This document shows positions 13,927-25,278 of a stretch of DNA of 64,000 nucleotides, piece by piece. The stretch lies in the NCBI RefSeq assembly GCF_038096165.1, contig NZ_CP151076.1, positions 4,399,501-4,463,500 on the forward strand, given 5' to 3'. Each line of letters starts with the position of its first letter. Position 1 is the first letter of the stretch. The notes below the pieces were generated by a model, which made no database searches, had not been told where the DNA came from, and saw only the letters and a list, made by a program, of their open reading frames with translations. The stretch is from Pseudomonas sp. G.S.17. GTDB taxonomy: Bacteria; Pseudomonadota; Gammaproteobacteria; Pseudomonadales; Pseudomonadaceae. Both the position numbers and the translations under genes were made by a program.

Positions 13927-14014
13927 CGGCGGCCATTTCGGCCGCCGCGTTATCTATATTCGCCAAGAAGTGACAGCCTGTTGAATTACGAAATGGCGGC
14001 CATTATAAGGCCGC
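13927..14014. other. two hairpins and a promoter-like sequence at the prophage right end
   Basis: CGGCGGCC-ATTTC-GGCCGCCG (13927-13947) could end the int transcript. GCGGCC-ATTATAA-GGCCGC (13996-14014) contains a -10-like TATAAG (14004-14009) preceded at 17 nt by TTGAAT (13981-13986), pointing toward fimV's 3' end. The prophage-host junction probably lies in 13843-14050, but only one end is in the window, so the core cannot be assigned. Confidence 0.45.
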
Positions 14015-14051
14015 TGAAAAAAGACGCCATGCGCCCTGCCTCGGAAATGCA

Positions 14052-14073
14052 AACGGCCGCAAAAGCGGCCGTT
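14052..14073 (-). terminator. probable fimV terminator
   Basis: A 9-bp stem AACGGCCGC/GCGGCCGTT with a 4-nt loop, 20 bp beyond the fimV stop codon. The T tract is short, so efficiency is uncertain. Confidence 0.55.
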
Positions 14074-14092
14074 GCAGTCAATCGCAGAACAC

Positions 14093-16903
14093 TCAGACCA
14101 GACGACTCAGCATGTCCCTGGCTTCGGATTTCTGACCATCATCACCTTCAGTGACGACCTCATCGAGAATGTCCCGAGCGCCATCGCTGTCACCCATTTC
14201 GATGTAGGCGCGAGCCAGATCGAGTTTGGTAGCCGCTTCATCGGTACCGGACAGGAAGTCGAATTCCGGTTCGTCATCGTCGAGTGCAGCGGCATCTTCG
14301 GCGGTAAAGCTCGGCGCTTCGAACGGCTTGGCCATGGGCGGCTGCTCAAGATTCTGCGACAGGCGCTCCAGCTCGGCATTCACATCCTCGATCTCGGAGG
14401 CGAACGCTTGAGTGGCCTGATCAGTCTCGATTTCGTCGGCCAGCGACAGATCGAAATCATCCGGCAGGTCCAGGTCCAGGTCCAGGTCGTCGGCAGGCTG
14501 CGGCGGTGCTGACTCACCCAGATTCAACGGCGGCTCGTCGAGGCTGAGCAGGAAATCATCCTCGGCACTCAGCGCAGGCTCGTCTTCGGTGCTATTGAGA
14601 TCAAAGTCAGCCAGATCAAAATCAGCCGGGGCGTCCGGCACGCTCGCCGCCTTGGCTTCATTTTGCTGCTTCAATACCGACTCGAAACTCAGCTCGTCAT
14701 CGTCGTCATTGATTGCTGGCAGAACAGGTGCATCCAGCTCCAGATCGTACAGATCGGTTGGATTGGTCACTTGCGCAGGGGAGGCCTCTTCAAGGTCGTC
14801 CAGACTCAAATCGAAATCGTGATCGAACGCATCCAACTCGTCAGCTTGAGCGACCGGTTCCGGCGTTTCCGGCACAGGTGTTTCAGCAACAACGGCCGGT
14901 TCAGGTTCAGGTTCAGGTTCAGGTTCAGGTTCAGGTTCGGGCTCGGGCTCGGGCTCAGGAGTTTCCGGCTCGTCGAGCAACAATTCCTCGACGTACTTCG
15001 CGTCCATTTCTGCAGCAACCGCAGCTGCGGTCGCGGTTGCCGCCGCCGCAACAACGGCAGCGGTGATCATGGCCGGGTAACGACTCTTGAGCTGCTCGAC
15101 CTCAGCGTGGTGCTTTCCCCCAGCCACCAATTTCCGCTCATGGATCGCAAACGCCTTGCTGTTACCTTGCTCGGCGTAGATTTCCATGAGTTTAAGACGG
15201 ATATCGTCCCGGGCCGGATCTTCCTTCAGCGACTCTTCAAGCAGCTCGACAGCTTGATTCATGCGCCCGTAAGCAATATGAATCTCAGCCTGAACCAGCG
15301 GATCGGCTGGACGCTCGCGAGCAGGATCGACACTCGCGCTGCCCATCGGCGCCATTTTCACGTTAGGAGCGGCAACCACCAGCCCGTCGAAACTGGCCTG
15401 CGGTACGTCCATATCCATGTCGGAAACAAATTCAGATTCTTCAGCCAGCGCACGCGCCATGCGACGGTGCTTCTCGGCCTCGGCATTGGCATTGCGGCGG
15501 CGAGCCAGGAACAGCATCAACAGCAGCAGAAGCAGCACCACCGCGCCACCGATCAAGCCGAGGACGATCGGATTGCCGAGCAGTTGCTTGAACGCCTTGT
15601 CCGAATCGGCTTCCTGCGCCACAACCGGTTCGACGGCCAAAGGCTGGTCTGCAGCCGGTGCGCTGACTTGCGCTGCGCCCGCTGGCAGTGCGTCTTCGGG
15701 GGCAATTTCGCCCGGCGGCTTGGCGGCAGCGCCAGGCGCGGCAACCAATGCTGCCGGCAAGGCCGGGTCCGCAGGCACCGGCGGAACCGTTGCACCTGCA
15801 GCCTGCATCTTGGCCAGTTGATCGCTCTTGAGCTGAATCAGGCGCTGCATCTTGTCCAGCTGACTCTGCAAGTCGTTCATGCGACTTTTCAGTTCGGCGT
15901 TGTCACGACGCGCGGTATCCAGATTTTCCTCGGCCACCGCCAGCTTGTTGCTCAAATCCTTGTCGCCTGCCGCACCTTTGGCAGAAGGATTGGAGCTTGC
16001 GGCGACCAGACTCAGGCTGTCACTTGGAGCAACTCTGGACGGCGCGGCACCGGCGCGATCACGGCGGGTCGCATCGACCTGACGCGTGCCGGACGGCAAG
16101 CGACGACCCTGACGCCAGGCCTGATTCTGTTCGGCAACCTTGGCCACGGCTTGAGGCTGCGGCACGGTGGTGATTTGTTGCGGATTAGGCAGGCGCAATA
16201 CCTGGCCTTTTTTCAGACGGTTGATATTGCCGCCGATGAACGCATCAGGGTTCAGCGCCTGAATGGCCAGCATGGTTTGCTGGACGGTGCCGCCATTACG
16301 CACTTTCTCGGCAATTTCCCAGAGCGTGTCGTTATTGGTGGTGGTGTATTGCGCTGGCTTGGCCTCGGCAGCGGGTGCCGCCTCCGGAACCGGAGCCGGT
16401 GCAGCCGGCGCTACTTCTGGAGTCGCAGGCGTCTGGGCCGGCTGTGGCGCAGTCGTCGGCAATTGCGGCGCCGCTGCGGCAGCGGCTGCCGCTTCAGGGG
16501 AAAATTTCGGTGGGTCCAGCAACAGGCTGTATTCGCGCAGCAGACGGCCATTGGGCCAGAGCACCTGCACGAGGAATTTCACGAAGGGTTCACGCACCGG
16601 TTTGCTGGAGGTAATGCGCAATACGCTTTTACCGCTGGCATTGAGTACCGGAGTGAACGTCAGGTCGTTGAGAAATGCCTGTCGGGCGACGCCCGCCTGA
16701 GCGAAGTCAGCAGTGGTCGCCAGGCTTGGCACCACTTGTGCGGCGCTCAGGCCTTGGGCCTGTGTCAATTCGATCTCGGCTACAAGGGGTTGATTCAGGG
16801 TCGACTTGACCGACAATTCCCCGAGTCCCAGCGCGTGCGCCATGCCTGATGACAACGCCGATGCGGCAGCAATTGCCAATACCAGTTTGCGAACCTGAAC
16901 CAT
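14093..16903 (-). CDS. fimV: FimV family peptidoglycan-binding hub protein
   Basis: A 936-aa inner-membrane protein organising polar type IV pilus and motility functions in Pseudomonas. A signal peptide (about 1-24, ending AHALGLGEL) leads into the conserved FimV N-terminal domain. A Pro/Ala linker and LysM domain (about 184-241, DTLWEIAEKV and INRLKKGQVLRLP) bind peptidoglycan; a coiled coil (about 315-365) and one membrane helix (about 441-465) follow. The cytoplasmic part is long and acidic with a TPR-like segment, a (PE)n tract (about 648-671) coded by hexanucleotide repeats, and the C-terminal FimV domain ending DILDEVVTEGDDGQKSEARDMLSRLV-like. AAGGGA precedes the ATG. A huge open frame on the opposite strand is a codon-bias shadow. 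Confidence 0.95.
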   Translation of the reverse strand: MVQVRKLVLAIAAASALSSGMAHALGLGELSVKSTLNQPLVAEIELTQAQGLSAAQVVPSLATTADFAQAGVARQAFLNDLTFTPVLNASGKSVLRITSSKPVREPFVKFLVQVLWPNGRLLREYSLLLDPPKFSPEAAAAAAAAPQLPTTAPQPAQTPATPEVAPAAPAPVPEAAPAAEAKPAQYTTTNNDTLWEIAEKVRNGGTVQQTMLAIQALNPDAFIGGNINRLKKGQVLRLPNPQQITTVPQPQAVAKVAEQNQAWRQGRRLPSGTRQVDATRRDRAGAAPSRVAPSDSLSLVAASSNPSAKGAAGDKDLSNKLAVAEENLDTARRDNAELKSRMNDLQSQLDKMQRLIQLKSDQLAKMQAAGATVPPVPADPALPAALVAAPGAAAKPPGEIAPEDALPAGAAQVSAPAADQPLAVEPVVAQEADSDKAFKQLLGNPIVLGLIGGAVVLLLLLLMLFLARRRNANAEAEKHRRMARALAEESEFVSDMDMDVPQASFDGLVVAAPNVKMAPMGSASVDPARERPADPLVQAEIHIAYGRMNQAVELLEESLKEDPARDDIRLKLMEIYAEQGNSKAFAIHERKLVAGGKHHAEVEQLKSRYPAMITAAVVAAAATATAAAVAAEMDAKYVEELLLDEPETPEPEPEPEPEPEPEPEPEPEPAVVAETPVPETPEPVAQADELDAFDHDFDLSLDDLEEASPAQVTNPTDLYDLELDAPVLPAINDDDDELSFESVLKQQNEAKAASVPDAPADFDLADFDLNSTEDEPALSAEDDFLLSLDEPPLNLGESAPPQPADDLDLDLDLPDDFDLSLADEIETDQATQAFASEIEDVNAELERLSQNLEQPPMAKPFEAPSFTAEDAAALDDDEPEFDFLSGTDEAATKLDLARAYIEMGDSDGARDILDEVVTEGDDGQKSEARDMLSRLV
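14898..14960. repeat. hexanucleotide microsatellite within fimV
   Basis: GGTTCA is repeated perfectly from 14898 for about seven units, then degenerates to GGCTCG units. It codes for a Pro-Glu run in the cytoplasmic acidic domain and could vary in length by slippage without breaking the frame. Confidence 0.85.
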
Positions 16904-17035
16904 AGCCCATCCCTTGTTTAAAAACTCCCCGGCACCCGGGAAGGTAAAGCATGCATTGGGTGTCTAAGCAGACATCTCAGGAGATCGACGACACACACGG
17001 CTAGAAAGTTTTTTCAAATTGAAGGCAAGTATCTT

Positions 17036-18046
17036 TTACACATAGTCTTTTATCAACAATTGCGCGACCTGCACAGCGTTGAGCGCAGCGCCTTTGCGCA
17101 CATTGTCAGACGTCACCCACAGATTCAGCTCACAGGGATCGTCTATGCCAGTGCGCACGCGTCCTACATAAACAACATCCTGGCCTACGGCATCTCCTAC
17201 AGCTGTCGGATAATCCCCGGCTTCGACCAGTTCAATCCCCGGCGCAGCTTCCAGCGCAGCATTGACCGCTTGCAGATCCACCGGTCGCGAGGTTTGCAGC
17301 GACACGGTGAAGCTGTCGCCAAAAAACAGCGGCGCTTGCACGCACGTCGCCGAAACCTTGAGTAAAGGCAATGCCAGCAACTCGCGCAACTCCGCCACCA
17401 GGCGGACTTCAAGTGGCGCATGGCCTTGCGCGTTCGGCGTGCCGACCTGAGCGAGCAGGTTAAAGGCCATTTGCCGGTCAAAAAAGCGCGGCTCGATCGG
17501 GCGAATATTCAGCAGTTCGGTGGTCTGACGCGCCAGTTCGGCAACCCCTTCGCGGCCCTGGCTGGAGACTGCCAGGCATGCCGTGACATTGACGCGCAGG
17601 ATTTCCAGCACACCGAGCAACGGTGCAAGGGTCAGCGCGATGGCCGTGCCGGAAGCGCTTGGACTGGAAATCTGATAAGGCTTGCCGTGGGACTCAATCG
17701 ACTGGGCGTTGATTTCCGGCACCACGCCGGGTGCGTCTGCAGCGGGCAAACCGCCCGACAAATCGATCACCGAACAGCCAGCGGTCAAGGCGCGCGCGGC
17801 GTAACTGCGGGTAATGGCCGGACCAGCGGCGAAGAATGCGACCTGCGCCTTGTTGAAATCGAATTCGTCAACTTCCTTGACCCGTACATTCTTGCCCCTG
17901 AACGGCACGGAATGCCCCGCCGACTCGATGCTGGCCAGCAAGTGCAGCTGCCCGACCGGGAAATCGAGCTCTTCCAGAATCTGGACGATGGTTTCGCCGA
18001 CAGTACCGGTGGCGCCGATCACGGCGATGTCAAAGGACTGGCTCAT
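17036..18046 (-). CDS. usg: USG-1 protein, aspartate-semialdehyde dehydrogenase homologue without catalytic Cys
   Basis: A 336-aa protein with the Asd fold: NAD(P)-binding start IAVIGATGTVGETIV and the Asd-like C-terminal half. At the active-site position of true Asd (NPNCST) it reads SPSASGT with Ala131, so it cannot form the thioester and should not be an active dehydrogenase. The E. coli Usg protein lacks the Cys in the same way. Usg genes sit between asd and fimV/truA in Pseudomonas as I recall. Here fimV follows, but the upstream neighbour is a DUF1285 gene rather than asd, pointing to a rearrangement. Role unknown. Confidence 0.88.
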   Translation of the reverse strand: MSQSFDIAVIGATGTVGETIVQILEELDFPVGQLHLLASIESAGHSVPFRGKNVRVKEVDEFDFNKAQVAFFAAGPAITRSYAARALTAGCSVIDLSGGLPAADAPGVVPEINAQSIESHGKPYQISSPSASGTAIALTLAPLLGVLEILRVNVTACLAVSSQGREGVAELARQTTELLNIRPIEPRFFDRQMAFNLLAQVGTPNAQGHAPLEVRLVAELRELLALPLLKVSATCVQAPLFFGDSFTVSLQTSRPVDLQAVNAALEAAPGIELVEAGDYPTAVGDAVGQDVVYVGRVRTGIDDPCELNLWVTSDNVRKGAALNAVQVAQLLIKDYV

Positions 18047-18118
18047 GCAAAAACCTCAGGAAAAACGCGGAGCGGCACTTTAACCGTCGCGCCGGGAGCA
18101 GGCAATTGCAGCAGCGAC

Positions 18119-18679
18119 TCAGGGCTCAAGGCCGATCGGGAAAAACTCCCCGCCACTCCAGACGCCCAGCCAGCGCTGCCCGTCTATATCACGCGGCACG
18201 GCCAGCTCAACCAGTTGATAGAAGACGTTGCGATGAATCAGCGCTTCGAGATTGACCCGCACATGAATATAAGGCGCAGGTTCGTCGGTCTCGGGATCGA
18301 TCAGCACCCGCAACGCATGCTCTGGACCGGCTTCGGTCACGTCATCGACATTGGTGGTAAAGCGCAGCACCTGACGCTCGCCCTCGCCTTCGACTTGCAG
18401 ACTGACCGCCACGAATGGTGCGTCATCGACCTTGATGCGCACCTTTTCCACTGGAGTGATCAGGAAATAGTCATCGCCGTCACGGCGCATGATGGTCGAG
18501 AACAAGCGAACCATGGGTTTGCGGCCAATGGGCGTACCCAGGTAATACCAGGTGCCATCGCGGGCGATGCGCATGTCGATATCACCGCAGAACTCCGGGT
18601 TCCATAAATGAACAGGCGGCAACCCTTTGGATTTGGGGATCTGCGCGAACAGATCATTGGCCTTGCCTGTATCACTCAT
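18119..18679 (-). CDS. DUF1285 family protein
   Basis: A 186-aa cytoplasmic protein. Phrases [46 protein letters not shown] and [22 protein letters not shown] are characteristic of DUF1285. Function unknown. In P. aeruginosa a member of this family lies, from memory, beside the TetR and tatD genes found here, so local order is partly conserved. An 11-bp gap separates it from the lipoprotein gene upstream, suggesting co-transcription. Confidence 0.85.
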   Translation of the reverse strand: MSDTGKANDLFAQIPKSKGLPPVHLWNPEFCGDIDMRIARDGTWYYLGTPIGRKPMVRLFSTIMRRDGDDYFLITPVEKVRIKVDDAPFVAVSLQVEGEGERQVLRFTTNVDDVTEAGPEHALRVLIDPETDEPAPYIHVRVNLEALIHRNVFYQLVELAVPRDIDGQRWLGVWSGGEFFPIGLEP

Positions 18680-18689
18680 GACTTTCTCC

Positions 18690-19292
18690 TTAACGGCTTA
18701 CGCCCAACAGACTACGAGCGTAATCCTCCAGAGGCGGGCCAAGCAAATCCTGTGGTTTGGTGTCGTGCAGTGTCAGCAATCCGCCACGGCTGCGAATGCG
18801 GGCACTGTCGATCAGGTAGCGGGTGCTGGTTTCGATCAACATCAGCTGGATGACGCCGCTGTCGATGCCGAGGCGATCCAGCGCTTCCTGGTCTGACCAT
18901 TCGTCGGTGTTGCCGATTCGGTCATCGGCCTTGGCGAAACGGGTATAAAGCAGATAATGCGCGCCCGCGGAACGTGCTTCGTTCATCGCCTCATCCAGGC
19001 CTAGCGGCCCGCGAGCGCGACGGACCATCGGGAAATACTCGATGAAGCCGTTGAAAGCTTCTTCGGCCACCACGTTAGGTCTTGGGTAGGCGCTGCCCGG
19101 CGGCGCAAACGCACCTTGAGCGATATAGATGAAGGAATCCGGCTGCAAGCGCCAGTTGCTGATGCGTCGGGTTTCACTGTGATCCAGCAATCCGGCGTCA
19201 CTGAACTGATCATGAGCGCCCTGGCCCAGATCGCTGACACTCATACAACCATTCAACGCCAACAGCGCCAGTAGCAAAACCAGGCTACGCAT
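18690..19292 (-). CDS. putative lipoprotein, DUF4823-like
   Basis: About 200 aa. The start at 19292 is chosen because GGAAG lies 5-6 nt upstream and because it yields a lipoprotein signal ([16 protein letters not shown], lipobox LNGC, Cys16). The residue after Cys is Met, so outer-membrane sorting is likely. The mature part ([21 protein letters not shown] ... [16 protein letters not shown]) fits Pseudomonas DUF4823 lipoproteins. Function unknown. A longer frame to 19367 lacks a signal peptide at its start. Confidence 0.8.
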   Translation of the reverse strand: MRSLVLLLALLALNGCMSVSDLGQGAHDQFSDAGLLDHSETRRISNWRLQPDSFIYIAQGAFAPPGSAYPRPNVVAEEAFNGFIEYFPMVRRARGPLGLDEAMNEARSAGAHYLLYTRFAKADDRIGNTDEWSDQEALDRLGIDSGVIQLMLIETSTRYLIDSARIRSRGGLLTLHDTKPQDLLGPPLEDYARSLLGVSR

Positions 19293-19401
19293 CACTTCCT
19301 CCCAGATGCCGGTGACGGAAAACCGGCGAATGGTCGTCGGATGCAGCTTCCGCGCCATCATGGGCAAAGCAGGCGATTAATGCGTGCAGGTCCTGAAAGG
19401 C

Positions 19402-20064
19402 TCAACCGCCAGCAGTATCAGGGTTCAGATCAACAACTGCCTCGGGATCGCGCTTGCGCTTGTTGCCCATGCGTACGCCGATATCCATCAGGAACTGGAA
19501 AAAACCTTCCTGATCTTCGAGGACATTGCTCCAGAACGGCGAGTGGTACAGCGCCACTGCGCCATGGACCAACGCCCAGGCAGCGCAATAGTGGAAGTAA
19601 GGCGGGACGTCTTCGAGTTTGCCTTCGTTGATTCGACCTTTGATCAGCAACGTCAGGCGCTCGAAGTTCGAAGCGCGGATCTTGTGCAACTCCTCGACCA
19701 GCTCTGGTACCTGATTGCCCTTGACGACTTTCTCTTCAAGGCGATCAAACAACCGGTAACGCTGGGGATCGCGCATGCGGAACTCGAAGTAGGCGCGGGA
19801 CAGCGCTTCCTTGTCCTTGTCGACATCAGCCGAATGCAGCAGCTCGTTCAAATCACGCTCGTAGTCGAGCATCAGGCGCAGGTAGATCTCCGCCTTGGAT
19901 TTGAAATGCTTATAGATCGTACCTTTGCCGATACCCACGGCATCAGCAATCATCTCGACGGTGACGCTGTCTTCACCTTGATCGAGGAACAGCTTGAGCG
20001 CGGTGTCGAGAATTTCTTGCTCGCGGCGTCGAAATTCACGGACCTTTCGGGGTTCTTTCTGCAT
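19402..20064 (-). CDS. TetR family transcriptional regulator
   Basis: About 220 aa. The N-terminal helix-turn-helix (EILDTALKLFLDQGEDSVTVEMIADAVGIGKGTIYKHFKSKAEIYLRLM) is classical TetR. The C-terminal ligand domain is helical. The ATG at 20064 is chosen; a TTG 21 bp upstream is also in frame. The gene is separated by 109 bp from the lipoprotein. Ligand and regulon cannot be told from sequence; orthologues in P. aeruginosa occupy the same locus as I recall. Confidence 0.9.
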   Translation of the reverse strand: MQKEPRKVREFRRREQEILDTALKLFLDQGEDSVTVEMIADAVGIGKGTIYKHFKSKAEIYLRLMLDYERDLNELLHSADVDKDKEALSRAYFEFRMRDPQRYRLFDRLEEKVVKGNQVPELVEELHKIRASNFERLTLLIKGRINEGKLEDVPPYFHYCAAWALVHGAVALYHSPFWSNVLEDQEGFFQFLMDIGVRMGNKRKRDPEAVVDLNPDTAGG

Positions 20065-20315
20065 AAGAAGGTCTGTTGGGGTCAAAATCGAAGCCGGGTA
20101 TTATGCCTAACTTGCGCGAAATTGCACGGATCATCCGACCATGGCGTGGTTTCTTGGCCTAAATGGCCAAATCAGCGTCTTGAGCCACAAATGCGTGGCC
20201 GGGTGTGCACGATGTGTGAAATGCGGACTCAACAGCCGCCCGGCTATTCCAAATCTGTTTAAAAAATGATCAGAACTAACTGGACGCCTCGCAATCATGA
20301 CCAATACTTAAGGCG

Positions 20316-20433
20316 TTGGCGTTGCATATCCCCCAAATGACACGCCAGTAAAGGTGCCGACGGATAGCGCACCTTTGTTTTACTCCTAATGGTCTTAACC
20401 CGGATTCACCCCCCCAGAACCCGGGTTTTTTTT
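20316..20433 (+). ncRNA. rgsA: small RNA RgsA (P16)
   Basis: In the 400-bp gap between the TetR gene and tatD, a roughly 118-nt transcript is predicted. CAATACTTAA (20302-20311) resembles an RpoS -10. Stems are GGCGT...ACGCC, AAAGGTGC...GCACCTTT (20350-20376) and a terminator AACCCGG...CCGGGTT (20397-20427) with eight T. Pseudomonas RgsA/P16, an RpoS-dependent sRNA of about 120 nt, is known next to tatD (between PA2958 and PA2959 in PAO1, from memory). Position, length and strand-independent structure agree; no covariance search was possible. Upstream 20065-20300 holds no gene I can see. Confidence 0.7.
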
Positions 20434-20464
20434 GCCCGGGATTCGGTAAGCAAACATCCGATGT

Positions 20465-21250
20465 CTAGCGCTTTAGGTGAGCCAGAGGGAACAGGCGCGC
20501 GAAGTTGTCGGTGGTCATTTCGGCAAAGCGCTCGTAGGACTCGCCACGCAGCATTGCCAGAAACTCAGCGACTTCGCGGACGTACTGGGGCAGGTTTGGT
20601 TTGCCCCGATAAGGAATCGGCGCCAGATAAGGTGAATCCGTTTCAACCAGCAGGCGATCTGCCGGAACCTGGCGCGCCACGTCACGCAACGCATCGGCAT
20701 TGCGGAACGTGACAATGCCGGACAGGGAAATGTAAAAACCCAGGTCCAGGGCCGCCTTGGCCATGTCCCAATCCTCGGTAAAACAATGCAGCACGCCACC
20801 TTGGGGCAAGGCAGCCTCGCGCAACAGGTTCAGCGTATCGGCACGCGCGCCACGGGTATGCACGATGACCGGCTTGCCGGTGACGTCGGCGGCTTGCAGA
20901 TGCAGACGAAATGACGCCTGTTGCAGTTCGGCGGCTTCAGGCTCGTAGTGGTAATCCAGACCGGTTTCGCCAATGGCGACCACACGCGGGTGGTTCAACT
21001 CGTCCAACAACCATTCCAGCGCAGGCGCTTCGCCTGGCTTCAGGTCCAGCGGATGAATGCCGACCGAGCAATCCACGTCGTCATAGCGCTCAGCCAGGGC
21101 TTTGACCGCGCCGGCATTGTCAGCGCTGACGCCGATACAGAGAAAATGCCCAACACCTCTGCCTCGCGCAGCTTCAAGGGCGGCATCGAGCGAACCCGAA
21201 TGTTCAGCGAGATCGAGGCGGTCAAGGTGGCAATGGGAATCTACAAGCAT
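20465..21250 (-). CDS. TatD family metal-dependent hydrolase (YcfH-type)
   Basis: A 261-aa TIM-barrel hydrolase. It begins MLVDSHCHLDRLDL with the metal-binding HxH; further ligands are in IGETGLDYH, PVIVHTRGA, LHCFTE and the final VETDSPYLAPIPYRGKPN. Family members are 3'-5' DNases or hydrolases; the precise substrate of this paralogue (next to pilZ/holB, as E. coli ycfH next to holB) is uncertain. It is the last gene of the holB-pilZ run, 12 bp after pilZ. Confidence 0.92.
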   Translation of the reverse strand: MLVDSHCHLDRLDLAEHSGSLDAALEAARGRGVGHFLCIGVSADNAGAVKALAERYDDVDCSVGIHPLDLKPGEAPALEWLLDELNHPRVVAIGETGLDYHYEPEAAELQQASFRLHLQAADVTGKPVIVHTRGARADTLNLLREAALPQGGVLHCFTEDWDMAKAALDLGFYISLSGIVTFRNADALRDVARQVPADRLLVETDSPYLAPIPYRGKPNLPQYVREVAEFLAMLRGESYERFAEMTTDNFARLFPLAHLKR

Positions 21251-21262
21251 GGCAATGGTTAT

Positions 21263-21619
21263 CTACATCGTGTGAGTTGGGCGGTCGGACTTCAAAGCAC
21301 CGGCCAGATAGGTTTCGATCATGTTGCGGGCGGTATTGTCGCCGTCATTGAATTGCACGCCGACGCCAGCGGCCCGATTGCCCTGCGCGCCCTTGGGGGT
21401 AATCCAGGTGACTTTGCCGGCGACCGGCACCTTCTCCGGCTCGTCCATCAGATTGAGCAGCATGAACACTTCATCGCCCAGCTTGTAGCTTTTGCTGGTC
21501 GGAATGAACAACCCGCCATTCCTGATGAACGGCATGTAAGCGGCGTAAAGCACGGACTTGTCCTTGATGGTCAGGGACAAAATACCGTTACGGGGACCGG
21601 AATTCAGCGGCAAGCTCAT
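21263..21619 (-). CDS. pilZ: PilZ-domain protein of type IV pilus biogenesis
   Basis: A 118-aa single PilZ domain (VTWITPKGAQGNRAAGVGVQF). The founding PilZ lacks the RxxxR c-di-GMP-binding motif and works with the PilB ATPase in pilus assembly; this protein also lacks a clear RxxxR at its N-terminus. ATG at 21619 follows GAGG; the GTG at 21622 is a less likely start. It lies between holB and tatD as in P. aeruginosa. Confidence 0.92.
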   Translation of the reverse strand: MSLPLNSGPRNGILSLTIKDKSVLYAAYMPFIRNGGLFIPTSKSYKLGDEVFMLLNLMDEPEKVPVAGKVTWITPKGAQGNRAAGVGVQFNDGDNTARNMIETYLAGALKSDRPTHTM

Positions 21620-21650
21620 CACAACTCCTCAGGATTCCAACGAATACAGC

Positions 21651-24459
<2,809 letters not shown>

Positions 24460-24460
<1 letters not shown>

Positions 24461-25278
24461 TAAGCGATATCCAGAAGCGCGAGAACGGTGCGCTGCAGTT
24501 TACGGGTGAGCGGCCCAACCGGCCAGCTCAGCTGCATGAAGCCACGAACGGGCCACACGCCATAGACACTGTTACAGAGAAATACTTCGTCAGCCTGCTG
24601 CAAGTCAGACATTTGCAGATCGCGGACTTCAACCTGAATCCCCAGCGTGGGCGCCTGCTCCAGCAATTGCGCACGCATCACCCCGGCGACGCCGCAGCGC
24701 GCCAGATCGGCAGTGAGCAGAACCCCGCCACTGACCAGGAACAGATTGCTGTACACACCTTCGATGATGCGCCCGGACGTATCGAGCATCAGCCCCTCGG
24801 CGTGGTCGTTGTCCTGCCATTCCGAGCGGGCAAGCACCTGCTCCAACCGGTTCAGATGCTTGAGCCCGGCCAGCAGCGGCTGTTCGGCCAGACGAGTCTG
24901 ACAAGCAAAGAGGCGCACGCCCTGCTCTGCATGAGCGCTCGGGTACAATGGCGGCGGACCGCCTTGCAGGATTCGTCGAGGCTGAGAATTCGGGGCGGGA
25001 GCATAACCGCGCTGGCTGTCGCCTCGGGTGACAATCAACTTCATCACGCCGTCGCCAAGCTCTGTGGCAAACGCCAGCAGCTCGTGACGAATCAAATGCA
25101 GGTCGGCGGCGATACCCAGACGAGTACAACCGCCTTCAAGACGTTGCAGGTGGAGCTCCAGAAGCGATGGCCGTCCGTGCTTGACGGCGATGGTCTCAAA
25201 CAGCCCATCGCCATACGCCAGGCCTCGGTCCTTGACGGACAGCAGATCGGCGGGACAGCCATCGATCCAGCTGAGCAT
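24460..25278 (-). CDS. pabC: aminodeoxychorismate lyase
   Basis: A 272-aa PLP-dependent class IV enzyme giving p-aminobenzoate for folate. DRGLAYGDGLFETI is the family start, the lysine is in DGVMKLIVTRG, and GLMLDTSGRIIEGVYSNLFLV is the conserved C-terminal motif. ATG at 25278 overlaps the fabF stop by one base (TGATG), showing tight coupling. Order fabF-pabC-mltG-tmk-holB is as in E. coli. Confidence 0.93.

Noticed and set aside
13843..14092. tRNA gene as attachment site
   Set aside because: No cloverleaf or CCA end can be folded from the sequence on either strand.
14663..16849. 728-aa open frame on the plus strand opposite fimV
   Set aside because: It has no ribosome site, no recognisable domain and low-complexity Arg/Gln-rich composition; it mirrors the codon bias of fimV.
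17420..18607. 395-aa plus-strand frame across usg and DUF1285
   Set aside because: It crosses two well-supported genes and an intergenic gap; no family resemblance.
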